Shown here one piece after another: positions 7,776 through 15,660 of a stretch of 37,999 nt of DNA (its first letter is position 1; each line of letters starts with the position of its first letter). The position numbers and the translations under genes were made by a program. Source of the DNA: Clostridia bacterium (GTDB taxonomy: Bacteria > Bacillota > Clostridia > Christensenellales > Borkfalkiaceae); assembly GCA_017396365.1 (NCBI GenBank), contig JAFQMD010000015.1, positions 1-37,999 of the forward strand. The letters run 5' to 3'. The notes beneath the pieces were generated by a model. The model did no database searches, was not told the origin of the DNA, and saw only the letters and a program-made list of their open reading frames with translations.

Positions 7776-8536
7776 TTTGCCTTTGCAAACTCTTTTTTCA
7801 ATCGTCTTACTCCTCTTCCCAAAAATTCTTTTGCTTTGCAAAATTATTTTCGGGAGCCCTTTATTTGTCCTTGGTAAGTCCGAGAGTCACGCCATAAAAA
7901 AGACGCAAGGTAACAACCTTTTTATCTACTTCTTTCGGTGACCTCGTCCTTTCGTCGCAACACGCTTTTTTATTTCGTTTGCCTTTGCAAACTCTTTTTT
8001 CAATCGTCTTGCTCCTCTTCCCAAAAATTCTTTTGCTTTGCAAAATTATTTTCGGGAGCCCTTTTTTTGTCCTTGGTAAGTCCGAGAGTCACGCCATAAA
8101 AAAAGACGCAAGGCAACAACCTTTTTATCTACTGCTTTCGGTGACCTCGTCCTTTCGTCGCAACACGCTTTTTTATTTCGTTTGCTTTTGCAAACTCCTT
8201 TTTCAATCGTCTTGCTCCTCTTCCCTAAAATTCTTTTGCTTTGCATAATTCTTGTCGCACTCTCTTTTGCTTTGCAAAATTATTTTCGGGAGCCCTTTTT
8301 TTGTCCTTGGTAAGTCCGAGAGTCACGCCATAAAAAAAAGAACGCAAAGCAACAACCTTTTTATCTACTGCTTTCGGTGACCTCGTCCTTTCGTCGCAAC
8401 ACGCTTTTTTATTTCGTTTGCTTTTGCAAACTCTTTTTTCAATCGTCTTGCTCCTCTTCCCTAAAATTCTTTTGCTTTGCAAAATTATTTTCGGGAGCCC
8501 TTTATTTGTCCTTGGTAAGTCCGAGAGTCACGCCAT
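7760..8536. repeat. Tandem ~202-bp repeat with tRNA-Thr fragments
   Basis: This ~780-bp gene-free region holds about four copies of a ~202-bp unit; the marker GTCCTTGGTAAGTCC recurs at 7867, 8069, 8306 and 8509. The third step is 237 bp because of a ~35-bp internal duplication. Each unit carries a piece like the tRNA-Thr anticodon arm (GTCCTTGGTAAG) and, in the opposite orientation, a piece like its T-arm side (CGGTGACCTCGTCC at 7936, 8139, 8375). The last unit runs into the terminator of the intact tRNA-Thr gene. Short reading frames (60-85 codons, TTG-started) repeat on the minus strand in every unit but look like by-products of the repeat. Confidence 0.85.
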
Positions 8537-8572
8537 AAAAAAAGACGCAAGGTAACAACCTTGCGTCTTTTT
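8537..8572 (-). terminator. Intrinsic terminator of tRNA-Thr
   Basis: A 12-bp stem (AAAGACGCAAGG / CCTTGCGTCTTT, 6-nt loop) flanked by A and T runs lies a few bases past the tRNA 3' end. The 5' half of this hairpin is repeated in each unit of the neighbouring array. Confidence 0.85.
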
Positions 8573-8575
8573 TTA

Positions 8576-8651
<76 letters not shown>

Positions 8652-8680
8652 ACTAACTTGTTCTCGTGTCAGCGTGTATT

Positions 8681-8709
8681 ATTGTAACATATCGCTTTGA
8701 AAAAAACAA
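8681..8709 (-). promoter_or_regulatory. Promoter of tRNA-Thr
   Basis: TTGTTT (8704-8709) and TACAAT (8681-8686) on the minus strand are separated by 17 bp, about 30 bp upstream of the tRNA 5' end. Confidence 0.7.
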
Positions 8710-8798
8710 GTCTTTTTACCCCCTATTTTTAAAAATATATTCATTTTTATTTATAGTGGAGCTAAAAAATATAATTATCTGCTCGTTTAAAATTACTT

Positions 8799-10703
8799 TT
8801 ATTCTTTTTTCTTTTTGAACGCGCTTATCATAATACAAATTATAATTATAGAGCCAAATATAATTGCGCCATAAAAGATAAGTTTTTCAATTTGTTCTTT
8901 CCCTAAGTCGTCAAGTTGCGTTTGCGCCGTCGGTTTTTTCTCAATTTTTGAGTGTTCCTTTCGTCCACACTCGCAAGTCCTTTCTTTTAACACTTCTTCA
9001 CTCGTCGTGGCATCTTGAACGATTTTCCATTGTCCAAAGTTATGAGCGCTCCACTCTTTATACGCGCCACACTCACACTCGTACCAATGCGTATCGTCGT
9101 TATATTTTAAAATATTATATTCGCATATAAATTCAACCGCAAATTCCCTCTCGGTCATATACTCTTTTATTTGCGAATTTTCATGGACTTTTACAATTTC
9201 TAAATTGTCGCAACCTAAAAATGAGTTTTCTTCGCAAGTCGCAATCATAGATAAAACGATTATTTCTTCTAAATTTTCGCAATCGCTAAACGCATAATCG
9301 CAAATTTTAATTACGCTTTCGCTAAATACAACTTTGGTTATAGAAGTTTTGCTAAACGCGTACTTGCCTATTTGGGTTATACCGTCTTTAATTTCTATTT
9401 CAGTTATATATTCTAAAAACGAGAACCACGGCGTAGAATATGCGTTTTCATAGTCTTTCATTTCCCCATTTCCCCAAATAATCAACTTATAGGCGGGGTT
9501 TAGTATCGTATATTCTTCAGTTTTATACATTGCTACTAAAACGCTTTCGTCGGATAATTTAGAACAATCCCACTCGTTTACCTTTTCGGGCGATACGTAT
9601 TTTTCAATAGATAATACAGGTCCGTTTACGTAAGCAAACCCGCCCACAAATACGGTATTCTCTACTTTATGCGACGAAGAAAATTTATACCCTCCGATTG
9701 AAGTTTCACTTCCAACGAATAAGTAATCGGTATTTTCCGCGCCCGATTTTTTATCCGTTATTCCACTTACGGACGGATCGTTCCAAGTTGCGTCAACCCC
9801 GTACCACTTCCCATCGTCAAGTTTTACGGCGTTCCACATATGTGCTTCGCCTTTTGCCTTTCCGCTAATCAGCGTACACGGAATATTAACTCTATCGCAA
9901 AGAACTTTTAGAGCCCTTGCATAACCCTCGCAAACGGGAGCAAATTCGCTATTAGCGTCATTAGACAATAACGCGCTCGTTGCCATTCTGTTTTTTGCAG
10001 TAATTTCGCCAACCCTATAACAGTTATTCTCAATTAACCATTTGTTAAAATACTCTACCTTTTCACTATCTAACGCGTGGTCGCCTATGCCGTTTAAAAT
10101 TTGCTCTATCGCTTGCTCCATCTTTAATCTTTCTTGCAAAATATCTAAAGAGCCTGCGCCTACGAAACAACTTTCCCTCACGTCAAATTCGTCGTTTTTG
10201 ATTAAAAATACAACTTCTAAAGTATAAGTGACAGTATCACCCGTGTAAGAATAACCCACGTCGTTACAACCTATTCTCACGTCGCCCGAAAGCCAAAAAA
10301 CCTGCGGATAATCTCTATTAAACGCGCCGTAAACTGCGTACGCATAATTAGAAATTCTCTCAAAATGTTGGTCGGTCGCCTGCTTAACTTCGTCTTCAGG
10401 ATCACCTTCGTAACTAATCGTCTCTTCGATTTTTTCAATTACGTAACTTTGTTGACTTGCGTCAATTAAAACGTCGTATTCACCGTCGCCGTCGGAATTT
10501 TCAATTAGCCAGTCGTAAAATTCCAAAGCGTAATCTTGTCCCGTAAAATCAATTCGGTCAATCCACCTCTCATAATTTCCGTCTTTTAGATTAACGCCAT
10601 CACTTGCCTTGACTATTTTATCATTACCGACAGTAATCAGTAGACAACAGGCTGAAATCATCGTAAGTATTATTAAATTTAAACGCTTTATAAAACTTTT
10701 CAT
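8799..10703 (-). CDS. Surface transglutaminase-like protein with BspA-type leucine-rich repeats
   Basis: The 634-residue protein has an N-terminal signal or anchor (hydrophobic residues about 8-28) and a transglutaminase-like core with the Cys-His-Asp triad visible as CEGYARAL, AHMWNAV and DATWND (about residues 265-325). It then has BspA-type LRR_5 repeats (IGKYAFSKTSITKVVF, CDYAFSDCENLEEI, EENSFLGCDNLEIV), a Cys/His-rich module with CECG pairs, and a C-terminal membrane helix followed by KKKKE. It is probably membrane-anchored and exposed, processing or crosslinking proteins or peptidoglycan peptides. The ATG lies 6 nt after a -10 box without a Shine-Dalgarno. It is a single-gene unit, ending near the tRNA-Thr promoter. 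Confidence 0.85.
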   Translation of the reverse strand: MKSFIKRLNLIILTMISACCLLITVGNDKIVKASDGVNLKDGNYERWIDRIDFTGQDYALEFYDWLIENSDGDGEYDVLIDASQQSYVIEKIEETISYEGDPEDEVKQATDQHFERISNYAYAVYGAFNRDYPQVFWLSGDVRIGCNDVGYSYTGDTVTYTLEVVFLIKNDEFDVRESCFVGAGSLDILQERLKMEQAIEQILNGIGDHALDSEKVEYFNKWLIENNCYRVGEITAKNRMATSALLSNDANSEFAPVCEGYARALKVLCDRVNIPCTLISGKAKGEAHMWNAVKLDDGKWYGVDATWNDPSVSGITDKKSGAENTDYLFVGSETSIGGYKFSSSHKVENTVFVGGFAYVNGPVLSIEKYVSPEKVNEWDCSKLSDESVLVAMYKTEEYTILNPAYKLIIWGNGEMKDYENAYSTPWFSFLEYITEIEIKDGITQIGKYAFSKTSITKVVFSESVIKICDYAFSDCENLEEIIVLSMIATCEENSFLGCDNLEIVKVHENSQIKEYMTEREFAVEFICEYNILKYNDDTHWYECECGAYKEWSAHNFGQWKIVQDATTSEEVLKERTCECGRKEHSKIEKKPTAQTQLDDLGKEQIEKLIFYGAIIFGSIIIICIMISAFKKKKE

Positions 10704-10709
10704 AAATAT

Positions 10710-10738
10710 ATTATATCATAAATTCAACGCAAAATAAA
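10710..10738 (-). promoter_or_regulatory. Promoter of the transglutaminase-like gene (leaderless)
   Basis: TTTATT (10733-10738), a 17-bp spacer and TATAAT (10710-10715) are followed by only 6 nt before the ATG at 10703, so transcription should begin at or next to the A of the start codon. Confidence 0.6.
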
Positions 10739-10744
10739 CAGTTT

Positions 10745-10777
10745 TAAAAATAAAAATTGCGCTTTTTTAAAGCGCAA
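10745..10777 (-). terminator. Terminator of the microcompartment operon
   Basis: TTGCGCTTT / AAAGCGCAA (10757-10765/10769-10777) is followed on the minus strand by TTTTTATTTTTA. It begins 4 bp after the stop of the HAD gene, the last gene of the locus. Confidence 0.85.
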
Positions 10778-10781
10778 CCTT

Positions 10782-11345
10782 TTATTTAACTTTCCATTCT
10801 AATAATTGATTACCAACAACCTTAATTGCTTTATCCGCAAGCCTTGCGATAAATCTATCGCTTTCCGAATCGGAGAAAAAGCAATCTATTTTAGCGTCGC
10901 CGAACCTTTCTTTAAACCTAACGACCTTTTGTTCGGCATAGTTAAATTTATCGGGAAGTTTACCTGTTTTTTTATCCATATGCGAGGCTATAAGGTGTTT
11001 AATTCCAAGCCTTTTACAAATAGGAATAAGCAAAAACTCGGGTGAGGCAGACACTATAACGTCGTCTTTACGCTGAGTTTTTAAATACCACTCTTTTATA
11101 AAACGTTGGTGCTCGTCCCAAAACCTTTCTACGATTTCGTCAACGTTTTCCAAGTCTTGTAAAAAAGAATAAATGTGCGGACGCGAATCGTCCCTTGTAA
11201 TAAGCCCCATCTTTTGAACTGTTATGTAAAAGAGATATTCCGAGTGGTATTTTTGAAGATGCGGATAATTTTTAAAAATCCACGCCCAAAAATATACTTC
11301 GGTATCACCGTCTAATATAGTATCGTCAAAGTCATATACGTTCAT
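10782..11345 (-). CDS. HAD-superfamily phosphatase at the end of the BMC operon
   Basis: The 187-residue protein has HAD motif I at residues 4-9 (YDFDDTI), motif II as VSASPEF near residue 100, a Lys region (KTGKLPDKFNYAEQKV) and motif III as FFSDSESD. The helical cap between motifs I and II and the SASPE motif place it among SerB-like HAD-IB phosphatases. It starts 30 bp after the ParB-like gene and its stop abuts the operon terminator, so it is probably cotranscribed with the microcompartment genes. The substrate is unknown; a sugar or acyl phosphate leaking from the pathway is an inference. A weak site (AGGGG) precedes the ATG. Confidence 0.82.
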   Translation of the reverse strand: MNVYDFDDTILDGDTEVYFWAWIFKNYPHLQKYHSEYLFYITVQKMGLITRDDSRPHIYSFLQDLENVDEIVERFWDEHQRFIKEWYLKTQRKDDVIVSASPEFLLIPICKRLGIKHLIASHMDKKTGKLPDKFNYAEQKVVRFKERFGDAKIDCFFSDSESDRFIARLADKAIKVVGNQLLEWKVK

Positions 11346-11375
11346 AAGTGCCCCTATAAGTCGATTATTTACATA

Positions 11376-11843
11376 TTAAAGCAAATAAACAGGCATTTCT
11401 TCTTCGCCAAGGCGTTTTACAACGTTAAATTTTTCTTCGTGAATATCGTCCTTTTTTGCCTTAGTTTGTTTTTTAACGACAACCTTTTCAACTACTTTTT
11501 CAACGATTTTTTCTGGTTTTTCAAACTTTTTAAGTTCTTTAGAAATGCTTTCGCTTTCTTTCAAAATAACCGCCTTTACCGTTTTAGCGCCAAGTTTTTT
11601 AAGTGACGTAAGCCTTTTTGCTCCGTCAACGAGTTTTAAACCGTCTTTTGTTTCAACGGCTATTATCGGAAGAATAACACCGTAAGTTTTTACAGATTCG
11701 TCCATTAAAGCATTGTCTTTATTAGCCGTAAACTTTATTGCCGAAAGTTCAACGTCAACGACGTTATTCGGCAAAAGCGTAACTATTTCGCTCTTTTTAG
11801 TTTTTGCAACAACTCTATTTAAACTACCTTTTCCTACTGCCAT
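11376..11843 (-). CDS. ParB N-domain-like protein, possible BMC positioning partner of ParA
   Basis: The 155-residue protein starts with a short basic stretch (LNRVVAKTKK, residues 8-17) like the ParA-activating tail of ParB proteins. It continues with a ParB/sulfiredoxin-like domain (residues ~28-92: VELSAIKF, YGVILPIIAVE, then DGLKLVDGAKRLTSLKKLG, matching the GxxxPIxV and DGxxR boxes). The ParB helix-turn-helix and dimerisation domain are absent. Instead there is a charged Lys/Glu/Val-rich linker (about 100-130) and a short tail ending MPVYLL. The GERR box is degenerate (GAKR). SD AAGGAG precedes the ATG, which is 9 bp after the ParA stop. Pairing with a ParA inside a shell operon suggests a cargo adaptor like McdB, but the sequence is not McdB-like. 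Confidence 0.7.
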   Translation of the reverse strand: MAVGKGSLNRVVAKTKKSEIVTLLPNNVVDVELSAIKFTANKDNALMDESVKTYGVILPIIAVETKDGLKLVDGAKRLTSLKKLGAKTVKAVILKESESISKELKKFEKPEKIVEKVVEKVVVKKQTKAKKDDIHEEKFNVVKRLGEEEMPVYLL

Positions 11844-11852
11844 TTTTTCTCC

Positions 11853-12632
11853 TTAATACGCCTTTAAAATTTCGTCTGCCAAAGCAGAATACTCTAAAGC
11901 GCTTCTCGTTGATTTTTTATAACTGCCGACGGGCTTACTGTTATCTTGCGCCCACTCAACGCTACTGTCTAAGTGAATAACGGTTTCAAACACGTTAATT
12001 CCGTCCGTAGATTTTAACGTTTCCATAGTTTGCTTAAAATAGTTCTTTCTCGCGTCAACTTTTGTAACGACGACTCCCAAAAGTTCTAAGTTTGGCGAAA
12101 GTTCTTGAACTTGGGAAATAAACTCAAACATATTTGCCAAGCCGAAAAGCCCCCACGGACTCGCCTCTACTGGAAGAATAATCTTATCCGACGCGCAAAG
12201 GATATTCATAACCCAACATCCAAGCGTTGGCGGAGCGTCGATTAAAACGTAATCGTAAACGTTTTTATCTACCACAGATTTTAGCATCTTTTTAAGTATA
12301 AATTCTCTTTGCCACTTGGTAAAAAGTTCAAATTCAACCGAACTCATAAGAGTTGACGACGGAATAATATCCACGCCCTCGTATTCAGTATTATAGATAA
12401 ATTCGTCCAAAGGCTTTTGTTCTTTGATAGCGTTGTAAAGATTTTTTTCGCTAGATGCAATCTCTAACGCGGTTTCTTCAGAAAAATACGAAAGTGTAAG
12501 ATTAAGTTGCATATCCCCGTCGATAAGAAGAACTTTTTTACCTGCCTTTGAAAAAGCGTAAGCAAGGCTTGCGCAAGTCGTTGACTTACCACTACCGCCC
12601 TTATTGTTTGCAAAACAAATAATTTTAGTCAT
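11853..12632 (-). CDS. ParA/MinD-type ATPase, candidate microcompartment positioning protein
   Basis: The 259-residue protein has the deviant Walker A box at residues 11-17 (KGGSGKS, with the signature Lys), the A' motif LLIDGDMQ and the Walker B region VLIDAPPTLG. It has no N-terminal DNA-binding domain, as in small type Ib ParA and McdA-like proteins. Such ATPases form dynamic gradients on the nucleoid that space plasmids, carboxysomes and other cargo. GGAGG lies 7 nt before the ATG, and the gene begins 1 bp after the DeoR stop, so translation is likely coupled. Its position at the end of a shell-protein operon, followed by a ParB-N protein, argues for spacing the microcompartments rather than plasmid partition. 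Confidence 0.88.
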   Translation of the reverse strand: MTKIICFANNKGGSGKSTTCASLAYAFSKAGKKVLLIDGDMQLNLTLSYFSEETALEIASSEKNLYNAIKEQKPLDEFIYNTEYEGVDIIPSSTLMSSVEFELFTKWQREFILKKMLKSVVDKNVYDYVLIDAPPTLGCWVMNILCASDKIILPVEASPWGLFGLANMFEFISQVQELSPNLELLGVVVTKVDARKNYFKQTMETLKSTDGINVFETVIHLDSSVEWAQDNSKPVGSYKKSTRSALEYSALADEILKAY

Positions 12633-12633
12633 T

Positions 12634-13401
12634 TTATTCCTCCGGATAAATACATTCCGTACCCGTCGCTCTAAACTTTTCTAACCAGCCCTCAGGTGGC
12701 TTTACGTCGGTTACGATAACGTCTATATCGCTTAAATTTCCAACCACGTTAAAGGCTATCCTATCAAATTTAGAACTATCTACGGCAAGAATTCGCTTGT
12801 CGCAATTTTCAAGCATTGCCCTTTTAGTAGATGCGTGCAAATCGTTAGAATCGGTAAAACCCTTGTTTATGTCAAAACCTTTGCACGAAATTATCGACGC
12901 ATTTACGTGGAATCCCGAAATCATTTTATCGGCAGACGAACCTACGAGCGCGAGCGAATCTTCACCTAAAAGCCCACCCGTTGAAAAAATCTTCCAGTTC
13001 TTTTGGTCTTTAAGTTCAATCAAAATTTCTAATGAATTAGTAATTATGGTCATATTTTTACGCTCTTTAATTCGCTTGGCGATAAAAAGCGCGGTGGACG
13101 AACAGTCGAGCATTAAACTCGTGTTGTCTTTTATAAATTCAGAAAGCATATCGGCAATTTTTTGTTTTCCAACGACGTTAGTTCTCTTTCTAACTGCAAG
13201 CGGTAAATCGCCCTGAGCGTTTTCGTTTAAAACCGCTCCGCCGTACGCTTTTACAACTAAACCTTCATGCTCTAATTTTTCAAGGTCGCGCCTAATCGTT
13301 TCTTCCGAAACAGAAAAAAGTTTTGAAAGTTCGCTGACGACTACTTTTTTTTCAGTTTGAAGAATTGACAATATTCTATTTTTTCTCTCTACTGCAAGCA
13401 T
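12634..13401 (-). CDS. DeoR family transcriptional regulator of the BMC operon
   Basis: The 255-residue protein has the DeoR helix-turn-helix at residues 1-57 (RKNRILSILQTEKKVVVSELSKLF, then SEETIRRDLEKLEHEG) followed by KAYGGAVL and the sugar-phosphate-sensing DeoRC domain (residues ~75-235, with STALFIAK, ITNS and DSSKFD motifs). The ATG at 13401 is preferred over an upstream one at 13446 because GGAAGG lies 8 nt before it and the extra 15 residues fall in the terminator hairpin. DeoR proteins usually repress sugar operons and release DNA on binding a phosphorylated intermediate. Here a deoxy-sugar phosphate or DHAP would fit, acting on the operator near 22300-22363. Confidence 0.88.
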   Translation of the reverse strand: MLAVERKNRILSILQTEKKVVVSELSKLFSVSEETIRRDLEKLEHEGLVVKAYGGAVLNENAQGDLPLAVRKRTNVVGKQKIADMLSEFIKDNTSLMLDCSSTALFIAKRIKERKNMTIITNSLEILIELKDQKNWKIFSTGGLLGEDSLALVGSSADKMISGFHVNASIISCKGFDINKGFTDSNDLHASTKRAMLENCDKRILAVDSSKFDRIAFNVVGNLSDIDVIVTDVKPPEGWLEKFRATGTECIYPEE

Positions 13402-13414
13402 CTTTTCCCTTCCT

Positions 13415-13446
13415 TTACAAAAAATTGCAAACCGAAAAGTTTGCAA
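13415..13446 (-). terminator. Internal terminator or attenuator between pduT-like and deoR-like genes
   Basis: An 8-bp stem (TTGCAAAC 13425-13432 / GTTTGCAA 13439-13446) is followed on the minus strand by TTTTTTGTAAA. It sits 24 bp past the BMC-T stop and just before the DeoR ribosome site. No separate promoter is evident downstream, so it probably lowers expression of deoR-parA-parB-HAD relative to the shell genes. Confidence 0.72.
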
Positions 13447-13469
13447 TTCAAATTTACCCGTTTTGCGGG

Positions 13470-14024
13470 TTAAAGTATTTTTTCTATAAGTTTTTTATCA
13501 GGGCGAGCGATAACCGTCGTATCCAAAAGCATTCCGCTAGGTCTTACGACGTCTTTTGCCCTTTCAACAGCCGCTTGAACTGCGGCAACTTCACCTGTTA
13601 AGATAACGTACGATTTTCCGCACATACCCCTTGCAAGTCTAATTTCGATAAGTTTAACGTCAGAAGTTTTTACAGCGTTATCCGCCGCAACTATTATTTG
13701 CGACGCGTCGAACGTTTCAATTACACCGAGAGCCAAAACGTCGTTGGTGTGAACGTTAGTCGTTCCGACAATCGCAGGGAAAATACTGTCGTCAGGATTG
13801 CCTAAAACGAAACTGTCGATATGCTCTTGCTCGTACGCGCTCTTTGCAGCGTCGATAGACGCTCTAACTGCGGACAACTCGCCCGTAATAATAGAGATAT
13901 ATTTGCCCGGACAAACCGTTTGAGCTTCTACTATATCAACTTCTGAAGTTTTAACCATGATATCGGTAGCCGTTAAACCTGCCGATACGGTTTTATATTC
14001 AATCATTCCTATTGCTTTACTCAA
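13470..14024 (-). CDS. pduT: PduT-like BMC-T shell protein
   Basis: The 184-residue protein is a fusion of two BMC domains (about 3-85 and 94-180). Its first half carries QTVCPGK with Cys at residue 38, the position at which Salmonella PduT binds a [4Fe-4S] cluster in the trimer pore. The shell trimer may therefore pass electrons across the shell. It follows the PduS-like gene by 14 bp, its usual partner: PduS docks at PduT to recycle NADH inside the compartment. SD and ATG are clear. It is the last shell gene before the internal terminator. Confidence 0.92.
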   Translation of the reverse strand: MSKAIGMIEYKTVSAGLTATDIMVKTSEVDIVEAQTVCPGKYISIITGELSAVRASIDAAKSAYEQEHIDSFVLGNPDDSIFPAIVGTTNVHTNDVLALGVIETFDASQIIVAADNAVKTSDVKLIEIRLARGMCGKSYVILTGEVAAVQAAVERAKDVVRPSGMLLDTTVIARPDKKLIEKIL

Positions 14025-14038
14025 TTTTCTCTACCTCT

Positions 14039-15367
14039 TCAGTTTGCTTTAATTACTACGTGACTACTGTCCGCCTCGATTACTACACCCGAAATCGACG
14101 CGTGTATATTGACCGATAAGCCTTTTGACGCCTCGGCTATAACTTGACCTTTTTCTACCCTATCTCCAAACTTAACGACGACGTTACTAGGCGCGCCGAT
14201 ATGCTGTCTAGTAGGTATATTTACAACCTTAAACCCGTCTATAAGTTGATTATCAAGGGGCGCGTTGGCTTGATACTTTTTAACTGCAAGCCTTGAAACA
14301 AGCCTGTCAAGCGGAACTTTTCTATATTCTCTAATAGGCGAAACCTTACCTGCTTCAACGCCAAGCGGTGGGGTTATACCCGCATTTTTAAGCCCTGTTT
14401 TTATTTCTTGAATAAGTTTTCTCGGCGATAAACCTTGTGGGCACGCAAACATTTCACACACTCCGCAAGACGAACAATAAAAAGTGTTTAAAAACGCCGA
14501 TACGTCTTTAAAATTGTTACAAGCCGCCGCAAGCATTATCTTGTGCGGTTCGATAGGATGCCCTAAATTGTATCTTGGACAAAGGTCAGTACACATTTTA
14601 CATTGACAACAACTTGCCGCAGCGCGCGCCGTTTCCACTCTATAATCGCTTTTAAATCTTCTAATTAAATAGTGGTCGGAAGGCAACACGAATACCGAGT
14701 TAGTAGTTTTGGTTACGGGTTCTGAAACGGACGTCAAATTTCCCATCATAGGACCGCCAGTCCAGTAAACGTAATCGTCAACGGTTTCTCCACCTGCGTA
14801 TTCTACTATTTCTTTTAAAGAAACGCCGATAGGAACTCTTACCGTCATAGGATTTTTAACTTCGCCTGCAATGGTAACGAGTTTACTCGTAAGCGGTTCG
14901 CCCCTTAAAGCGTAATATGCGTTATACATCGTTTCTACGTTGAAAACCGCAACGCCTTGCTCTATGGGAAGTCCACCCGGTCTAACTACTTTTCCCGTTG
15001 CCTCGTAAATCATTACCACTTCGTCTCCCGCAGGATAAACGATAGGCAAAATTTTAATTTTAAGGTTAGGATATTTAGGAAGAAGGGCCGTAACTGCCTC
15101 GATAGCGCCTTTGTAGTGGTCTTTAATGCAAACTATACCCTCTTTTGCTCCTAAAATTTCTCTCGTTTTGTCGAACGCCTCTATAATAACGGGGGCGTGA
15201 AATTTAAGTAATTGACGGTGAAGACGGAGAAGTGGCTCGCATTCAGCGCAATTTAGCAAAATGGTTTCCGCCTTACTATTAAGTTTTGCATAAGTTGGAA
15301 AGCCCGCGCCACCAGCGCCGACTATACCCATTTCCCTATAAATTTTGCTCAATGCTTTTAAGTCCAT
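14039..15367 (-). CDS. pduS: PduS-like Fe-S flavoprotein (RnfC-related NADH oxidoreductase)
   Basis: The 442-residue protein has the RnfC-type N-terminal NADH/FMN domain (GAGGAGFPTYAKL, NCAECEP at residues 39-45), an SLBB domain (about 160-205), and two 4Fe-4S motifs: C253-C256-C259-C263 and C298-C301-C304-C309. A C-terminal barrel-sandwich-like domain follows (GDRVEKGQVIAEA). PduS was described as a cobalamin reductase, but no B12 enzyme occurs here. In this locus it more likely reoxidises NADH inside the shell and passes electrons to the Fe-S cluster of the PduT-like pore. It starts 3 bp after the BMC-P gene. Confidence 0.9.
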   Translation of the reverse strand: MDLKALSKIYREMGIVGAGGAGFPTYAKLNSKAETILLNCAECEPLLRLHRQLLKFHAPVIIEAFDKTREILGAKEGIVCIKDHYKGAIEAVTALLPKYPNLKIKILPIVYPAGDEVVMIYEATGKVVRPGGLPIEQGVAVFNVETMYNAYYALRGEPLTSKLVTIAGEVKNPMTVRVPIGVSLKEIVEYAGGETVDDYVYWTGGPMMGNLTSVSEPVTKTTNSVFVLPSDHYLIRRFKSDYRVETARAAASCCQCKMCTDLCPRYNLGHPIEPHKIMLAAACNNFKDVSAFLNTFYCSSCGVCEMFACPQGLSPRKLIQEIKTGLKNAGITPPLGVEAGKVSPIREYRKVPLDRLVSRLAVKKYQANAPLDNQLIDGFKVVNIPTRQHIGAPSNVVVKFGDRVEKGQVIAEASKGLSVNIHASISGVVIEADSSHVVIKAN

Positions 15368-15370
15368 CTA

Positions 15371-15634
15371 TTACTCCAAATTTTGTCCTTCGTCAATAAT
15401 ACCTACGATAGCGGCGTCAATAGGCGCTTGCGGATTTCCGCAACCTATTCTTGCAGCGCTACCTTGCGCAACTAAAACGAGTTCGCCGATACCAGCGCCA
15501 ACTTTGTCAACTGCAACGATTCGGTTGTCGATTTTAAGCGATGGAATAGGCTCAACTATCATAAATTTGTTTCCGACTAAATTGTCGCATTTTCTAGTGG
15601 ATACTACGTATCCTACAACTTTTCCGATTAACAT
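15371..15634 (-). CDS. BMC-P vertex protein (EutN/CcmL/PduN family)
   Basis: The 87-residue protein shows the EutN/CcmL fold: MLIGKVVGYVVSTRK, a middle LKIDNRIVAVDKVGAGIGELVLVAQGSAAR segment and the final DAAIVGIID. Five copies form the pentamer that caps the 12 vertices of the icosahedral shell. A single BMC-P gene here is enough to close the shell. It lies between pduL and pduS with very short gaps. The 87-residue length is normal for the family. Confidence 0.95.
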   Translation of the reverse strand: MLIGKVVGYVVSTRKCDNLVGNKFMIVEPIPSLKIDNRIVAVDKVGAGIGELVLVAQGSAARIGCGNPQAPIDAAIVGIIDEGQNLE

Positions 15635-15660
15635 AGCGTTAAATCCTTAATATAAATTTA

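Noticed and set aside
7650..8482. Four similar short reading frames (MQSKRI..., 60-85 codons) on the minus strand.
   Set aside because: They start at TTG, lack ribosome sites and lie within the tandem repeat; their likeness comes from the repeat, not from coding.
7760..8536. CRISPR-like array.
   Set aside because: Units are ~202 bp and nearly identical throughout, with no short repeats separated by unique spacers and no cas genes.
11853..12632. Chromosome or plasmid partition ParA.
   Set aside because: It has no parS-like sites seen nearby, its partner lacks a helix-turn-helix, and it is locked in a shell-gene operon.
14039..15367. Cobalamin reductase role for the PduS-like protein.
   Set aside because: No cobalamin-dependent enzyme or cobalamin adenosyltransferase is in the locus; NADH reoxidation fits better.
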